A stretch of DNA of 64,000 bases, from positions 113,877-177,876 of the forward strand of contig RCAB01000094.1 of assembly GCA_003640385.1 (NCBI GenBank), written 5' to 3'. Below the pieces are notes generated by a model. The model made no database searches. It was not told the DNA's origin and worked only from the letters and a program-made list of their open reading frames with translations. This document shows, piece after piece, positions 25,970 through 37,942 of this stretch. The position numbers and the translations under genes were made by a program. This DNA is from Setaria digitata (taxonomy: Eukaryota > Nematoda > Chromadorea > Rhabditida > Setariidae). Each line of letters starts with the position of its first letter. Within the stretch, counting starts at the first letter, position 1.

Positions 25970-28520
25970 ATTTAGCTAATAAATAGCTCCAAAAATTATA
26001 CTAGAGCAGTAAATACTGATTAGAAAAAGAAAGGAACGAATCTAAGCTTTCAGTTTGCAATGAAACAGCAAATTCATGACGGGACAAATGGATCACAAAC
26101 TTCAAAAGCAGGTCTTATTTATAAATTAGAAAAGTTTATACTTTGACCGCCATCAAAAAAAAAAAAAAAAAAAAAAACACATGCAGATTCCAACATGAAC
26201 AAATCAAAAATGCAGTTTGACGCTTTGTCAAATTTTATAGTCTATACAGTGGATCCGATTAAAACTTTTAGAAATATCGGTTGCTAGTGTAGAAGTAACA
26301 GATGCAAGTAAGCCTGCCAATATCTCTTCGCTGATGTCTAAATTTGACTATGATTTGCGGAAAAGTGTTGGAAAAATAATTTGTTATGAACCGACAAAAT
26401 CAATCGTTCGAACTGAACAGTACGAGAAGCAAGAGGTTCGTTTATGTAAAATTATACGATTATGCTTAAACTGTATTTAATCATAAATTGTTGAAAAATT
26501 TTGTTTTACTTAAATGATTTAAATTACTGAACTTTCAAGCTACAAGACAAATTATGTTGCTACAAATACTTATTGCCATAACGAATCATTAAAAAAAAAA
26601 AAAAAAAGAACTCAATTTTACATAGTTTATGTTTGTGTAATCAAAAGGAATATGTAGCTTGAGAAGTTTTAAAAAATTATAGAAACCTGAAGATTTATGG
26701 ATTCATAATGGAAATGAGCATGAGGAAATCAATTGGAAGAAAGGCACTCTCAGAGGTTTCCTTTTTTATCTAAATGAACTGTTAAGTATCTGACTACAGC
26801 TGACTGAAAGATGGAAAATAACATTTGAAAATTTAAATCGAAATGAATTGTAGTTACACTCATCCGATGCACTATAATGTATTTTACAATAGTACTTAGG
26901 AATATAGAAATATACCAGATATGGTTAGTGTATTATACTTCAGGAAAATAAAGTTCAAAATTATATTTTTTTTTTTCAAAAATTCAAAAAAAAAAAAAAA
27001 ATAAAGCTCAACCGACTGTAAGAATTACCAGCCTCTTGGATATTATAAGTGAAAAAAAAAGTTGTTTTTTTAATACTAATGTTTTGTCGAGAAAATAAAG
27101 AATAGACATTAAAGATTTCTTTTTTAATTATTTGAAACACCTGGAGATTTTAAAAACCGATTGATAACTTGGATAATGAGGCAGAAGGTTCAAGATACAG
27201 TGAATAAGCACACATCACTCAAAGCGGTTGTAACAAAAATAAATTAAGGTTTAACTTTCAGAAAATGATAAATTCAATTCAATTCGTGTGGTTAGAGATG
27301 TTCGGCAATATGTGAAATTATTAGCAAAACAAAATGAAACACATGGTCCGGAAATGTTCTCGAGGAGCAGTCTACCAACTGCAGAAAAAGTTTGCTGTAG
27401 TGATGTATTTAACAACTTTCCTTAATTAATGCAACTTGGAACTATTTAGCTTGTCACACGATAAACCTTTTTCGCAGCTTTCGAAATGTCATATGGCCAA
27501 AACTTTTGCATCCAATTAGTAATTTAAATATTTTACGCTACTTAGACCGTTGCTCTTATCATCTTTTTAGTAAAACCGTTAATCAGCGTAGTGATTAAAT
27601 TAAATAGTTGAATATAAAATTGCCTCTGGTGCTTGTTATTATCCATTGACTGAAAAATATACATTATAAAATGGTAATATTTTAATTACCACAGTTTTGA
27701 GCTTGATTTAAGAAGACAGCATATACCAATTAATGAAACCGAATACAAATTATGTTTCAATACTCCTGTTTCATTATGGTTAATTATATTAATTTTGAAG
27801 TTAACAATTAAAAATTATTACTACTCAGACAAACTGGAGAATAAGTACTGAAAAACAGCATTCAATATTAGAACAACAAGAAAAACTGGGTTGTGTATCG
27901 GTTTCACAACGAAGACGAAATTTTGAAAATAAACAAAAATCGAAATGGGATAATTCCGGAAAAATAGCATCGGACAGCCATATGAAGAGAAGTTAATTTT
28001 TTGAAGCTATAATTAGTTTAAAGTTTATTTGAGCAATTCCTTTCATTTATGGAGAATAATAAGATAGACATATATGACTCCTGACTATCCATGATGACTT
28101 AATACTTTTCCTTCAGCTGCAGTAATTGAAGAAGATATGCTGAAAACACCGGAAATATCTGGCACTGAAGCGGAAATGTATAATACAGATGACACATTGC
28201 TAACCGAGTTAGAACAGGTAAGTGCAGCTAATTAATTACTAGTTAGTTACCATTGCAAGAAGCGATATTACAAGCAATAATGCAATGTGAAGCTGTTCTA
28301 ATTGGAAAATTTTCCTCGCCGAGCCTTCCGTACTTCCGTTTAAAATTAAGGACTAATGGTCTGGAGAACTTCCTTTTTTTTTTCTTGAAATGTGGACAAT
28401 TAGAGCACTTACAGTGATGACGCTAGAAGTTATTAGTGATATTTGATATTGTTTCAGCCGACTTCAATCGGACAACGAAAAGTGTTTTTTGAGAAGCAGT
28501 CGGAAACCATTAAGCATTAA
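18592..28520 (+). CDS. Unrecognised acidic protein with basic C-terminal RRR/FE motifs
   Basis: Thirteen exons join in phase to about 419 residues: 18592-18699, 21883-21952, 23047-23147, 24118-24219, 25319-25436, 25802-25833, 26054-26111, 26293-26435, 26683-26755, 27262-27389, 27829-27991, 28117-28217, 28458-28520. Two optional mini-exons (24322-24338 and 25216-25240) would add 14 residues in frame. An in-frame TGA precedes the ATG. The N-terminal half is rich in Asp, Glu and Ser and looks disordered. The second half has short conserved-looking pieces: ISSLMSKFDYDLRKSVG, RDVRQYVKLLAKQ, SVSQRRRNFENK and, at the C-terminus, IGQRKVFFEKQSE. The QR(R/K)xxFE pattern occurs twice and resembles short helical motifs in cytoskeletal scaffold proteins, but I cannot assign a family. 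No signal peptide or membrane segment is seen. The weakest points are the donor at 23148 (GTTCGT) and the 3.2 kb first intron. It may lack a true first exon upstream. Confidence 0.72.
18700..21882 (+). other. Long first intron of the acidic protein gene
   Basis: About 3.2 kb with no supported exon, poly(A)/poly(T) tracts and one ambiguous base at 19277. The length is unusual next to the other introns, so an unrecognised exon or a separate 5' start for the downstream exons is possible. Confidence 0.45.
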
Positions 28521-28735
28521 AAAGGATTTAAATATATCACATAAATTTTATCAGTATATTACCGTCAACTACTCGAAAAATTGCTTTTCGAGGATCATTC
28601 CCGATCCAAGCTTGGTTTCCTCCTTCATTAACCCTCCAACTATATTACCGTCCCGTTTCATAAGCTTAGTTCTTTTTTCCTTTCTCAATAACTACAAATA
28701 CAATTCGACTCCTTTGTTGAGTAATTGTTCCCTTG

Positions 28736-28741
28736 AATAAA
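28736..28741 (+). terminator. Candidate polyadenylation signal AATAAA of the acidic protein gene
   Basis: AATAAA about 215 bases after the stop codon at 28520, followed by T-rich sequence. Position and context fit a 3' end. Confidence 0.5.
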
Positions 28742-29541
28742 TCACATTTTATTTTCATGGGAAGTGATACAATTTGAGGTAATAATCGGCCTAGTATTAC
28801 GGTACAGCCAAAATACATTTCATAATATTAGAAAATTTCATGTCTTTGTACCATGTAATAATGAAAAACAAAACCAATAACAAAGTTTGAAACAAACTAC
28901 TGAATGAAATAATTGCGCCATAAGAAACTATTAGATACAAAATGAATTATTTCATTTTAGTCATTGTAGAATATAATGTCTAAATTTTGCAGTTAATGTT
29001 ATCATCCATATTAACTATAAGTATTTCTTCTTTTATAATAATATTTAGGAAAGTTAAACACAGAAATAAGCCAATTCGCTTGCTTCTATAAATAAGACAC
29101 TTAAAATATTGAGGTGATCCACTCATCAAGAAAAAAAAATATAAATACAAGCACAAAAATTATAGAGACTTCGAGAAATTTGGTCCTTTGTTCTCACGTG
29201 GCACGAAGAAAAAAAAAATGACAGTCAGCACCGTTTCAGATTCTTACAAATTAGGGTGATTTGGTGATTAATTAAAAAAAATTTATAATATTATGGATTC
29301 ATTAAAGAGATGTATGCCATCACTAATACCTCGGTTATAATTTATCTAAATATTGCAAGATGCAGCTAGCAAGCGACACTTAGATTTGTAATGCACAAAT
29401 CGTAATGATCAAAGAACCATGTGTCCACTGTTATAAATTCGAATTTCAAAATTACATCCTGAAAAATTGCATATAAGTTTAATAAATGGGAAGTGATCGA
29501 TTTTTTTCGGATACAAGTAGTGTAATTACAATTGAATAATA
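28742..29541. other. Short convergent intergenic region
   Basis: About 800 bases between the acidic protein gene (+) and the MEIS-class gene (-). It probably holds the 3' end of the MEIS gene. On the minus strand an acceptor near 29430 could feed an alternative last exon of that gene. Nothing else is seen. Confidence 0.45.
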
Positions 29542-30184
29542 TTAGTAATTTAACGAACTAACAAGTGTGCACGGTCTTACCTGGATGATTTTTTTTTTTT
29601 GGTCTGTATTTTGAAAAACAAACAATATTACTTTTAGATTAAGTATCAGTTTACATTTAGACCACATGTGCAACAACCAAAATGAAGGGATTTCAAAGGT
29701 CGCAAAACGTTTTTGAAGAAATTTTACGAAACTGGTAGCCAACCTACGTATCCTCTTCGGAATTAGTGCATAATCAATATTAGGATTCGGTGCCTGAACT
29801 AAATCTATATCGGGTCCATCTTTTGATTGCACTAAAATCCTACGACGAGCGTTAATAAACCTGCAATAATTAAGCTTTGAAAATTTATTTCTCGAATTGC
29901 ATGCGTAACTATTAGAAGAATCCTTAAGGACCGAACACTGATTTCTATGCTCTTAAGGATTTGAATTAGATTGTGCATTTTATGAAACGAACATTCTGCT
30001 TCGAAATTTACCAGTTGTTGATTTGAACCATTTGTAAGCCGGTTTCTCGTGACAGCATCGCCTTTTCTTTTTCACTCGGATATGGATGCTAGAAAATAAG
30101 CCCATATAGTCAGTTTCCTTTTACGACAGCGAATTTGTTTGATGAATAACAGCTGGTTATTTTACTAAACATCAATGATTTACG

Positions 30185-30231
<47 letters not shown>

Positions 30232-33200
30232 AAAATAGACAGGTAAAATAGAATTAAATTCTATTCTTGCTTTGTTCCATTTTAAATGATATCATTCTAA
30301 AAAAATAAATTCTTACGGAAGAGTGCAAAAATAGCCAAGTTTTGAGCAATTCAACTGCTTTCGTCGGTAATTGGGCTTTTCGTTTTGAATCAGAGTTATC
30401 TTCTTCGACTAATTCTTGTGCATCACTTTTCTTAAAAAAAAAAAAAAAAGAGGCAAAATCAGAAACTATTAAAAACTTCATTAGTAACTTCGACTAACCA
30501 AAGTAAAAAATAAGATATAAATTATAACCTCTGCAATCTGAAAACTGGAAGACGGAGAATATTCTGAAATTCTCGTTTGTAATAGAGAAGTGTGGAGCGA
30601 TGAAGAATGTGATGCTATTGGACTCCAAAGTGGTATCGAAAGCTGAGAAAATACATAGTTTCGTTTACTCTAACTTCGGCATAAATAAAAAGCTCGAAAA
30701 ATATAAAAATTCCTAAAATATATACCATTCCTTTTGATGTTGGCATCATTGCAATCGTTTGTGCTCCTGTTGGAATTTTTGACTAAAATTACATAAATTA
30801 ACTAAGGATAAATTCAAACAAAATAGATGTAAATTTTAAATGTAGGATATTAAAAGTACAATCGATATTTATCAAAAATAGTGACGCAAAATTTTACAGA
30901 ATTAGATTTGAAATTCTCTCACGCAGTGCTAAAGCTCAATATTAGGTTAGCATTACCTACCTGCTCTGACAGTTCAGGAGACGAATTGCATAGATCGTCA
31001 TCACTATCACCATTATATCCGATCATAGATTCTTGGCTCATTTTCTTCCTTAGTGTTTCTAGAACACAATCTTTTTGATATCATTATAATTCAACCTTAA
31101 TATTTAGACATAACTGAAACCTAGCACTACCTAATTTTGAATAGGAAAATGAAAGTGAAACTATTTTATGACGAATATACATGGCCTTCAAGAACTGAGA
31201 AAAATATGCTAACAACTAAATAATTCCAGTATATCTGATAACCAGTAACCTAATTCGTCTGTCTATCTTTGAATAATCAGCAGTATAATAATGCAATAAA
31301 CAATTATTTGACCTTACGTTAACATCAACTTAATGGCTTCAAATAATTAATAATTTACGTAAGTATTTTGTTTTGAAATCATCGCATAATTCAGCAACTT
31401 TTTCCAACTCTAGTAAATGTAGGCGAAGCATAATTATAGAATTAATTAAAAAGACATCCAATTCACTGTTTCCCAGTGATGCATCTCCTTTTGAAGTCAT
31501 TTCCACTAGCTGCTGTAAAATGGATAAATTTTTAAAGACATGATATTTTAGATTAAGCCAAATTTTCATTAAGCTTTTCTAATTTTAGTCTCTGTGATAC
31601 AATAATGTAGAAGTCAGGAAAAAATCAGAACAAATATAAATAATTATTAATTAGCATAATTAGTTTAATAAACGAGTACAACATCGTGGTGCGCAATTTT
31701 ATAAGAGCATGGCTTAAAAATATGCTGAACAGGTTGAATTAGCATAAATTAAATTAAGGACATGCTGCACCTGAAAAACGTCATCCATCGTGAATGACGC
31801 ATTCGACAGATTCTGCGTTGCTGCTTCACATTTTTTTGACATCAGCTAAAATAATGATGAAATTTACTAACACTTCATTTTTCATTATTTATTTTTCTTT
31901 TAAAACATTATTCGAAATTTAAAGCACTAACTTCAACAATAGGAAATAATTTGTGGTTTCTGATTGCTGATGTGCATGCCTCCATGAATTCATTCGTTTC
32001 ATGAAATGTTCCTTCCGACAGATTATCTGACCTATAAATTTTAAGAAATATTTCTTCCGACAGATTACTTGACCTGTAAATGCGAAAAAAAAAAAAAAAG
32101 AAAAAAAACGAGAATCGGGATAACATTAAAATATACAGTGCTATAAAGTGGTATAAAACGGGCCATCAAATGATTTTTTTTTTTCTTTATTTTTTGTTTT
32201 CACATTTCAAAGCATTAGGATGAGATTGCTGAGGCTCCAAAAAGGTATGTAAATATTTTTTTCGTTAATGTGAAAACTAATCGGCAGTCTATTTTTAAAA
32301 GATCATAAGTCACTAAAAAGAAAGGAATTATTGTTTGCAACTTATGCAAAACTTTCTGATTGCATTATTTAACAATTTATGTAAATGAACAATAAAAAGA
32401 AAAATTTTTAAATTTGAATTATAATCGCCTTATAAAGAAAACCAGGCATCAATCATATCATATCTTCTTGTCTATTACTAGCATCAAAATTATCACATGT
32501 GAAACGTATCATATTTCCTTTCATTAGACCAAGTTATGTCATTAATTGCATTCATTAGGGACATAAATCCACGAAAGTTGAGATTATTTTCTCTCCTCGC
32601 CAATCTTTTTATTCCTTTAACTACTTTCATTAAAAAATTGGATTGAAAACGGAAGAGTATGGCGAATTTTTCTATAAAATGATAAGTTTCAGATCCTAAA
32701 CAAAAATTTTTCATGATCCTAAACAAAAAAAAAAAAAAAAGAAAAAATTCCGCATCATTTTCGATTCGATTTGAAGCTTCAGTTGGAAAAAGTAATATTT
32801 TTCCGCTTTAATTCTGCAAGTTTATTTCTAATTTTGGGCATCAATTTTAAGCAAACAATTTAAAACAAACTGAATGAAGCAATTTTCGACTGATAATTTG
32901 ATATTCTTATCACATTTCTTCATTTCGGACACTGCCAACCGTTGCTGAAATCAAAATTTTGGAATTAATTATTCCTATCTTAATTGTCGGTGGCGCTTTT
33001 CATCTGAATGCTAAAATAACGAGAAGTTCCGACAGAAAATTTTTGCAAATTTCATTTACTACTTTGGTTACCTCAGAGCCCCTTTTGCCCAAACTTCACT
33101 CTTCTCATTGTTGTAATACAATAATATAATCTGTAATTTCTCATGTGAAATAAATTATAAATTTGTTTCAAACCAGTTTAGCAGTAATTGTTTATGATAA

Positions 33201-34125
33201 TATCACCACTATGATATTGTCACATAAAGGCTAGCGGAAAAATAGAAAGAGAGAGAGAGAGAGAGACGAGAAAGGAGAGAAAGGGACGAAGTAGGAGGCG
33301 AAAGAAAAAAAGGAAAAAGAGATCACATTGAGCTTTGGGAATTATTCGACCAAGAGACCCAATTGATCAAGCAATTTTTATTTTGCTTATCATTGATAGG
33401 TTTATCAAGAAGCCTTAACAACCTATTTGCAAAAATTCATTTATTCAGTAGTAGAAATAAAATCAACACTGCACTGAACAATGTTACTATTACTTAATAC
33501 ATTTGAAAGTATTTCGAAAATACCACCCAAAGGGAACAAAGATGCATTATAGATGTAAATCAAATATATCAGATGGAAATATACAGAGATTAATTATTTT
33601 AAATCAATAAATTCCTGCTTACAGTGTGCACATATATATATCTAATAATTCGTATTCCTTTGACCTTAAAGATAATTGTTTAAAAAAAAAAAAAGGGAAG
33701 AAACTGATGAATTTACAACAAATAATGAAATTACAAGAACTAAAATTCACAATCAAAATGATCCATTTGAAGGTAAACATTTTAAATCATCCAGCAATTT
33801 TAAAATATCCAATGCTTAGTAGATTAATTAGGAACTTATGAGAAATTACTGGAGAATAATTGATTTCTTAATGATAATAATTAAATAAATATAAAATGAT
33901 GATATTTTTGAATAAATTATATTTCTCGAAAATTTTAGTGAATGAAAAAAATTTGAAGAAGTTTGAAGTGAAGAAATGTTTCTGTTAATTGTATATTTGG
34001 GGAGCTGTTCCAGTCATTTCACATAACAATTTCAAAAGATATAAAAGTATGCCGCCAATAGAGGAGGTTTTAATGAAGGTGAGGGGTTGGTTGGTTCAAC
34101 ATAGTAAAATACACCATGAAAATGA

Positions 34126-34190
<65 letters not shown>

Positions 34191-35408
34191 TCCTTGTTAC
34201 AAGAGAAAAGGGAAAGCGGGGGAGGGAGGGAATGAATGCGGAGGCGGAAAAAGAAGAGCGGGGCGAAAGCGAGTACGGAGGAGGGGAAGAGAAGAAATGA
34301 GGGGGCGGAAGAAGAGCGGGGGAGGAGAGGAGAGCGTGGGCGAGAGAAGTGAGTGTATCGAACTAGAAACGATGAAATGCTACGTCGTGTTATTATCAAT
34401 CAGCCTACACCTCCTCCTCCCACTTCCTATCTTCATGATGTTGTAAATTGCTAAACAACCACAAACTACAGCTCATAAAATTGGCTCTTTTTCTTGAAGA
34501 TCAGATATTCTGGATGATTTTTCCACAAACCATATTTCGTTTTAATTTATTTCCTTCAAATTATTTCTTGTTTAATTTTTAACAAAAGAAAGAAATTATT
34601 AATTAATATTCGATAAACAGTAGTTGAACTAATAATCATTTGCTGAGGAATGAGGATGTGATAATTAATAATCATTTTGATTCATATTATACCTAATGAT
34701 ATATGTATATGTATAATGCATGAAAGTTTTTTATCAAAGAATTTAAAAAAAAAAAAATTATTGTGAGGAAATTTTTAAAAGAAATATTTCGCATTTGTGC
34801 TATTTATTTGTAATTTCATCGAATTTTTAAACAAAGAGAAGAAAAATTGATGAACCGTTAAAATTAAGGAGTATTAGAGGCAGATGTTTTACAAATTATA
34901 AATGATATCACTACACCAAAAACAGGGCTACAAATTTGACAAGTGCGGCACTCATAAAAGTAATTTGAAAATTTAGTGCTACTGTTTTAAACCTTGAGTT
35001 ATGTCATTTAACAATTAGAGCATTGAAAAAAATACCGATATTTAAGAATTAAGTATTAATTAATTAAGAATTTAAGAATTAAGTAAAATACAATCAATGG
35101 AGGTAATTTGGGCAAGAAAATTCAGCTCGAAAATGATTAAAAAGAAAAAATTATCAATAAATCTCATGATGATAAATTGATGACAAAAAAAAGAAAAAAC
35201 TGAATGATAATACCTGTTTGCAACGTTTAGCTCGTGCAACACTAGCTTGTGATAACGCTTGATGTAGAAGGGTCATCTTGTCAACAGCTTCTCTTCCTTC
35301 CTCCGTGACCTCGTCATTTTCCTCTCCTTCATTAATCTTATGCTGTTGAGAACAGCAAGGCTGATCATCTTTAACTATTTCCTCATCCTTTTCTTTTATT
35401 TCCATCAT
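29542..35408 (-). CDS. MEIS/PREP-class TALE homeodomain transcription factor (unc-62/psa-3 related)
   Basis: Eleven exons join in phase to about 472 residues: 35408-35214, 32944-32871, 32073-31932 (or from 32031), 31845-31771, 31512-31359, 31058-30961, 30782-30726, 30642-30529, 30430-30317, 30088-30012, 29860-29542. The MEIS domain (about residues 120-222) includes AIRNHKLFP and the hallmark LHLLELEKVAELCDDF. The homeodomain (about 318-381) shows the TALE loop HPYPSEKEK and recognition helix INNWFINARRR. MEIS proteins bind PBC partners through the N-terminal domain and act as nuclear Hox cofactors. The homeodomain is more diverged than typical UNC-62, so a PSA-3-type paralogue is possible. 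The first two exons are linked only by splice signals and phase. The C-terminus is uncertain: a donor near 29750 and a 23-nt exon near 29605-29583 would give a short basic tail instead. The gene lies tail to tail with the acidic protein gene. Confidence 0.88.
30188..30229. repeat. Poly(A) tract of about 42 bases in a MEIS-gene intron
   Basis: A near-pure A run on the plus strand between exons 30430-30317 and 30088-30012. On the coding strand it is poly(T) and splits the homeodomain-coding exons. Confidence 0.95.
31990..32084 (-). repeat. 42-nt tandem duplication spanning a 3' splice site
   Basis: On the minus strand two diverged units each start with a T-rich TTTACAG or TTTATAG acceptor. Each acceptor is followed by GTCA, two variable bases and TAATCTGTCGGAAG. 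The acceptors end at 32074 and 32032, exactly 42 bases (14 codons) apart, so both give in-frame mRNAs. About 25 of the first 30 exon bases match. Confidence 0.8.
33248..33330. repeat. (GA)n and purine-rich tract
   Basis: A short GA array followed by about 60 bases almost entirely of purines, inside the long second intron of the MEIS gene. Confidence 0.9.
34128..34193. repeat. (CT)n microsatellite
   Basis: About 60 bases of CT units running directly into an extended purine-rich stretch. Opposed pyrimidine and purine tracts can fold back or form triplex DNA. Arg/Glu or Leu/Ser open frames across it are artefacts. Confidence 0.97.
34200..34350. repeat. G-rich polypurine tract with quadruplex motif
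   Basis: About 150 bases of mostly G and A in an otherwise AT-rich window. At 34210-34230 four G-runs of at least three G are separated by loops of 5, 1 and 1 bases. The tract lies in the first intron of the MEIS gene model, about 850 bases inside its first exon. Confidence 0.85.
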
Positions 35409-35410
35409 AA

Positions 35411-35420
35411 CTAAAAAAGA
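35411..35420 (-). promoter_or_regulatory. Probable trans-splice acceptor next to the MEIS start codon
   Basis: On the minus strand CTTTTTTAG ends two bases before ATGATGGAA. A T-rich acceptor this close to an ATG is the classic nematode spliced-leader addition site, and it supports 35408 as the first coding exon. Confidence 0.6.
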
Positions 35421-37587
35421 ATTTAATCATTTCATCATGAATATGAAATTAATTTGATGTGATAATTATTGTCACTAAAATGATCGCAACTGCAATTTTA
35501 GTTTTAATTTAAAAGTTATAAAGAAGTAAGAGATAAAGAATTAATATAATAAATTGAAAATGATTATTTTTGTTATTAAATTTTCTTCAAATTTAACAAT
35601 TAATTTTAAACCATAAATAAGCAATTTTTTTTTTTTAACAACTCCATAAATTCTATTTATACAATTTCTTTATTCCCACAGTTACAATTTCAAATTATTG
35701 ATATTAAAATTTGCAAGAAAAAAAAAATACATATATAATTAAAATTATTATGCTGTAATATATATATATAATATATATAATACATAAAAAATATACATAT
35801 ATAATTAATTATTATGCTATAATTATATATAAATATATATATAATTTAAAAATTGATCATTAAATTTTGAAAATAATTAGCAATAAAAACAAAACAAAAC
35901 AAAACAAAAAAAAGAAAAGAACGAAAATTGTCCAACAAGATGGCTCTCTTCTTGTACAAAATGATAAATGAAATAAATAGCCATTCCATCCATCCATTTA
36001 AGTTTGTTAAATGGACGACAAAACTCTATGATGATGTATGTATTCGGTGCGGGGAGGAAGAGAAATGACTACAACATGCTGTCATTCTTATCAACACTTG
36101 TTATCTCATCACTATCACAAGATGTATACATCATGCGTTAATTGCACAACATCCTTTGATATCGAATGCAAACGTTACATTTTCTAATTTCTATGACAAA
36201 TTAAGCCAAAATATAACATTTAATTAAGGAGTATATCAATTTATCAATTAAAGTTTTACGCCAAATATATCATCATCTTTGATTGGAGACAAAAAAAAAC
36301 AAAAACAAAAGAAAATAATTGTTTCATAATTGATAAATTTTTTCAGTTTTTTCATATTCCACATATTTTGGAATATGAAAAATTGAAAAATTTGCTCATA
36401 AAATTAGATAACTGATTCAAAAATATACCTTTGTTAATTAATTCAGAAATGCATATATATATATATATAAAATGTATCCCGCCTATGGGTGTTAAATTCA
36501 GAAATATGGTTTATCATTGTTCATTTTAATGAATCACTCGGTGATGTCTGTTTAGCTAATAAACAGGTAGCATAATCTAGTTTTCTCAGGTGAAGCATGA
36601 ATAATAAAAAGTTTGCTTCTTCATCTTCCTAATTATTTATTCGAGCAGTTCGTTTATAATCAGTGAGTGATTCAAAAGAAAAACAAATGTTCTAAAACAT
36701 CGAAAAGAAAGCTATTGGAAGCATACTTTGTTGCAGTTTATTTTTTTTTTTGCCGAGATTTATAGTAAATGATAATTGGAAGTCTCAAAAAGATCAAATA
36801 TTGCAATTTTAGCAGAATAGCAGCAATAAATGAAATTATGAACAGAGAGAGATATATTGCTGAAAGTTCTTATCAGCAATCTAGATTAGACAGTTTAAAT
36901 CAACGACAGTTCAAAATAAATGATTAAATTGAAGTCATTTTTGGAATTTAATGCTCGATTATGTCTAGCATGTAGTTATGTCATCAATGTGACACACGAT
37001 GCTCTGAATTTTCAGTAATTCTCGTAATTCAGATAAACTTCTCTGTCGCATGATACAATCATCAATGATTTTCCGATATCGTATCTTGTGGAACGTATTT
37101 AATAGTTAGTATAAGGGTTAATGACAACGAATTAAATCAAATAATTAAAATTAAATCGACTATCTCTAATTTTGGAAATAAATATTTCAATCGGTGGCAC
37201 CTCCTAACTTTAGTTAAAATATGAGTTTAGGGCGAATTTTAAAATTATATTTATTAAATATAGGACAAGGGGAGGATAAAAGTGAAGAAATAAAAGATGG
37301 TAAAAGAGAGGAAAAATGAAAGTGAAAAGGGAAGTGAAAAGAAAAGGTAACTAAAGTTACCTGACAATCAATGACCAACCTACAGTTAATAATTAGTAAT
37401 AATAATTAACGATAATAATTTATAATCACAGCAATAATTAATATAATAATAAATGATGATAATAAAAATATAACATAATGATAAAAAGCTATAAACATGA
37501 AAAATGATTTTGTAAAGAAGAGGAAATTAGCGAAAAACAACAGTATAAAATACATTTAATTTACGAAATTTAAAGCAAGTCAATTTA

Positions 37588-37648
37588 CAATGAGATAGAG
37601 GGAAAGAGAGGAAGAGAGAGAGAGAGAGGGAGAGAGAGAAAAAAAAAA
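37588..37648. repeat. GA-rich repeat
   Basis: GAGAGG/GAGAGA units ending in poly(A). A second, purer array lies at 37810-37852. Confidence 0.9.
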
Positions 37649-37809
37649 CGCACTGAATAATTCTAATGATGGAAATACCATTGACGGAGGAGCTTAAATT
37701 CAGACTGTACAAGAAGCAGCAATAATTCAATGAAATATTCCGTTGATGGAACAGAATAGGCATTTTCTCTCACTTTCAGTTCATCTAAGGAAGCTTTAAT
37801 AATTTATCT

Positions 37810-37817
37810 GAGAGAGA

Positions 37818-37852
<35 letters not shown>
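37810..37852. repeat. (GA)n microsatellite
   Basis: An interrupted GA array of about 42 bases, about 80 bases before a canonical TATA box. Confidence 0.93.
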
Positions 37853-37854
<2 letters not shown>

Positions 37855-37934
37855 AAAGAAAATATCGCCTTTACGGATTGATGGATTGTTGAATTCGGTA
37901 CAATCAAAATTTTAATAGTTTTGCATCGAGGGGC

Positions 37935-37942
37935 TATAAAAG
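37935..37942 (+). promoter_or_regulatory. Canonical TATA box, orphan promoter candidate
   Basis: TATAAAAG set in a GC-rich context (GAGGGGC before it, TGCC after it), unlike the surrounding AT-rich DNA. A start site would be expected near 37965. A short frame begins at ATG 38114. No gene can be attached to it with confidence; an upstream exon of mbr-1 or a non-coding transcript are options. Confidence 0.35.

Noticed and set aside
34070..34399. Open frames on both strands with Leu/Ser or Arg/Glu repeats
   Set aside because: They are produced by the CT array and purine-rich tract and have no splice or family support.
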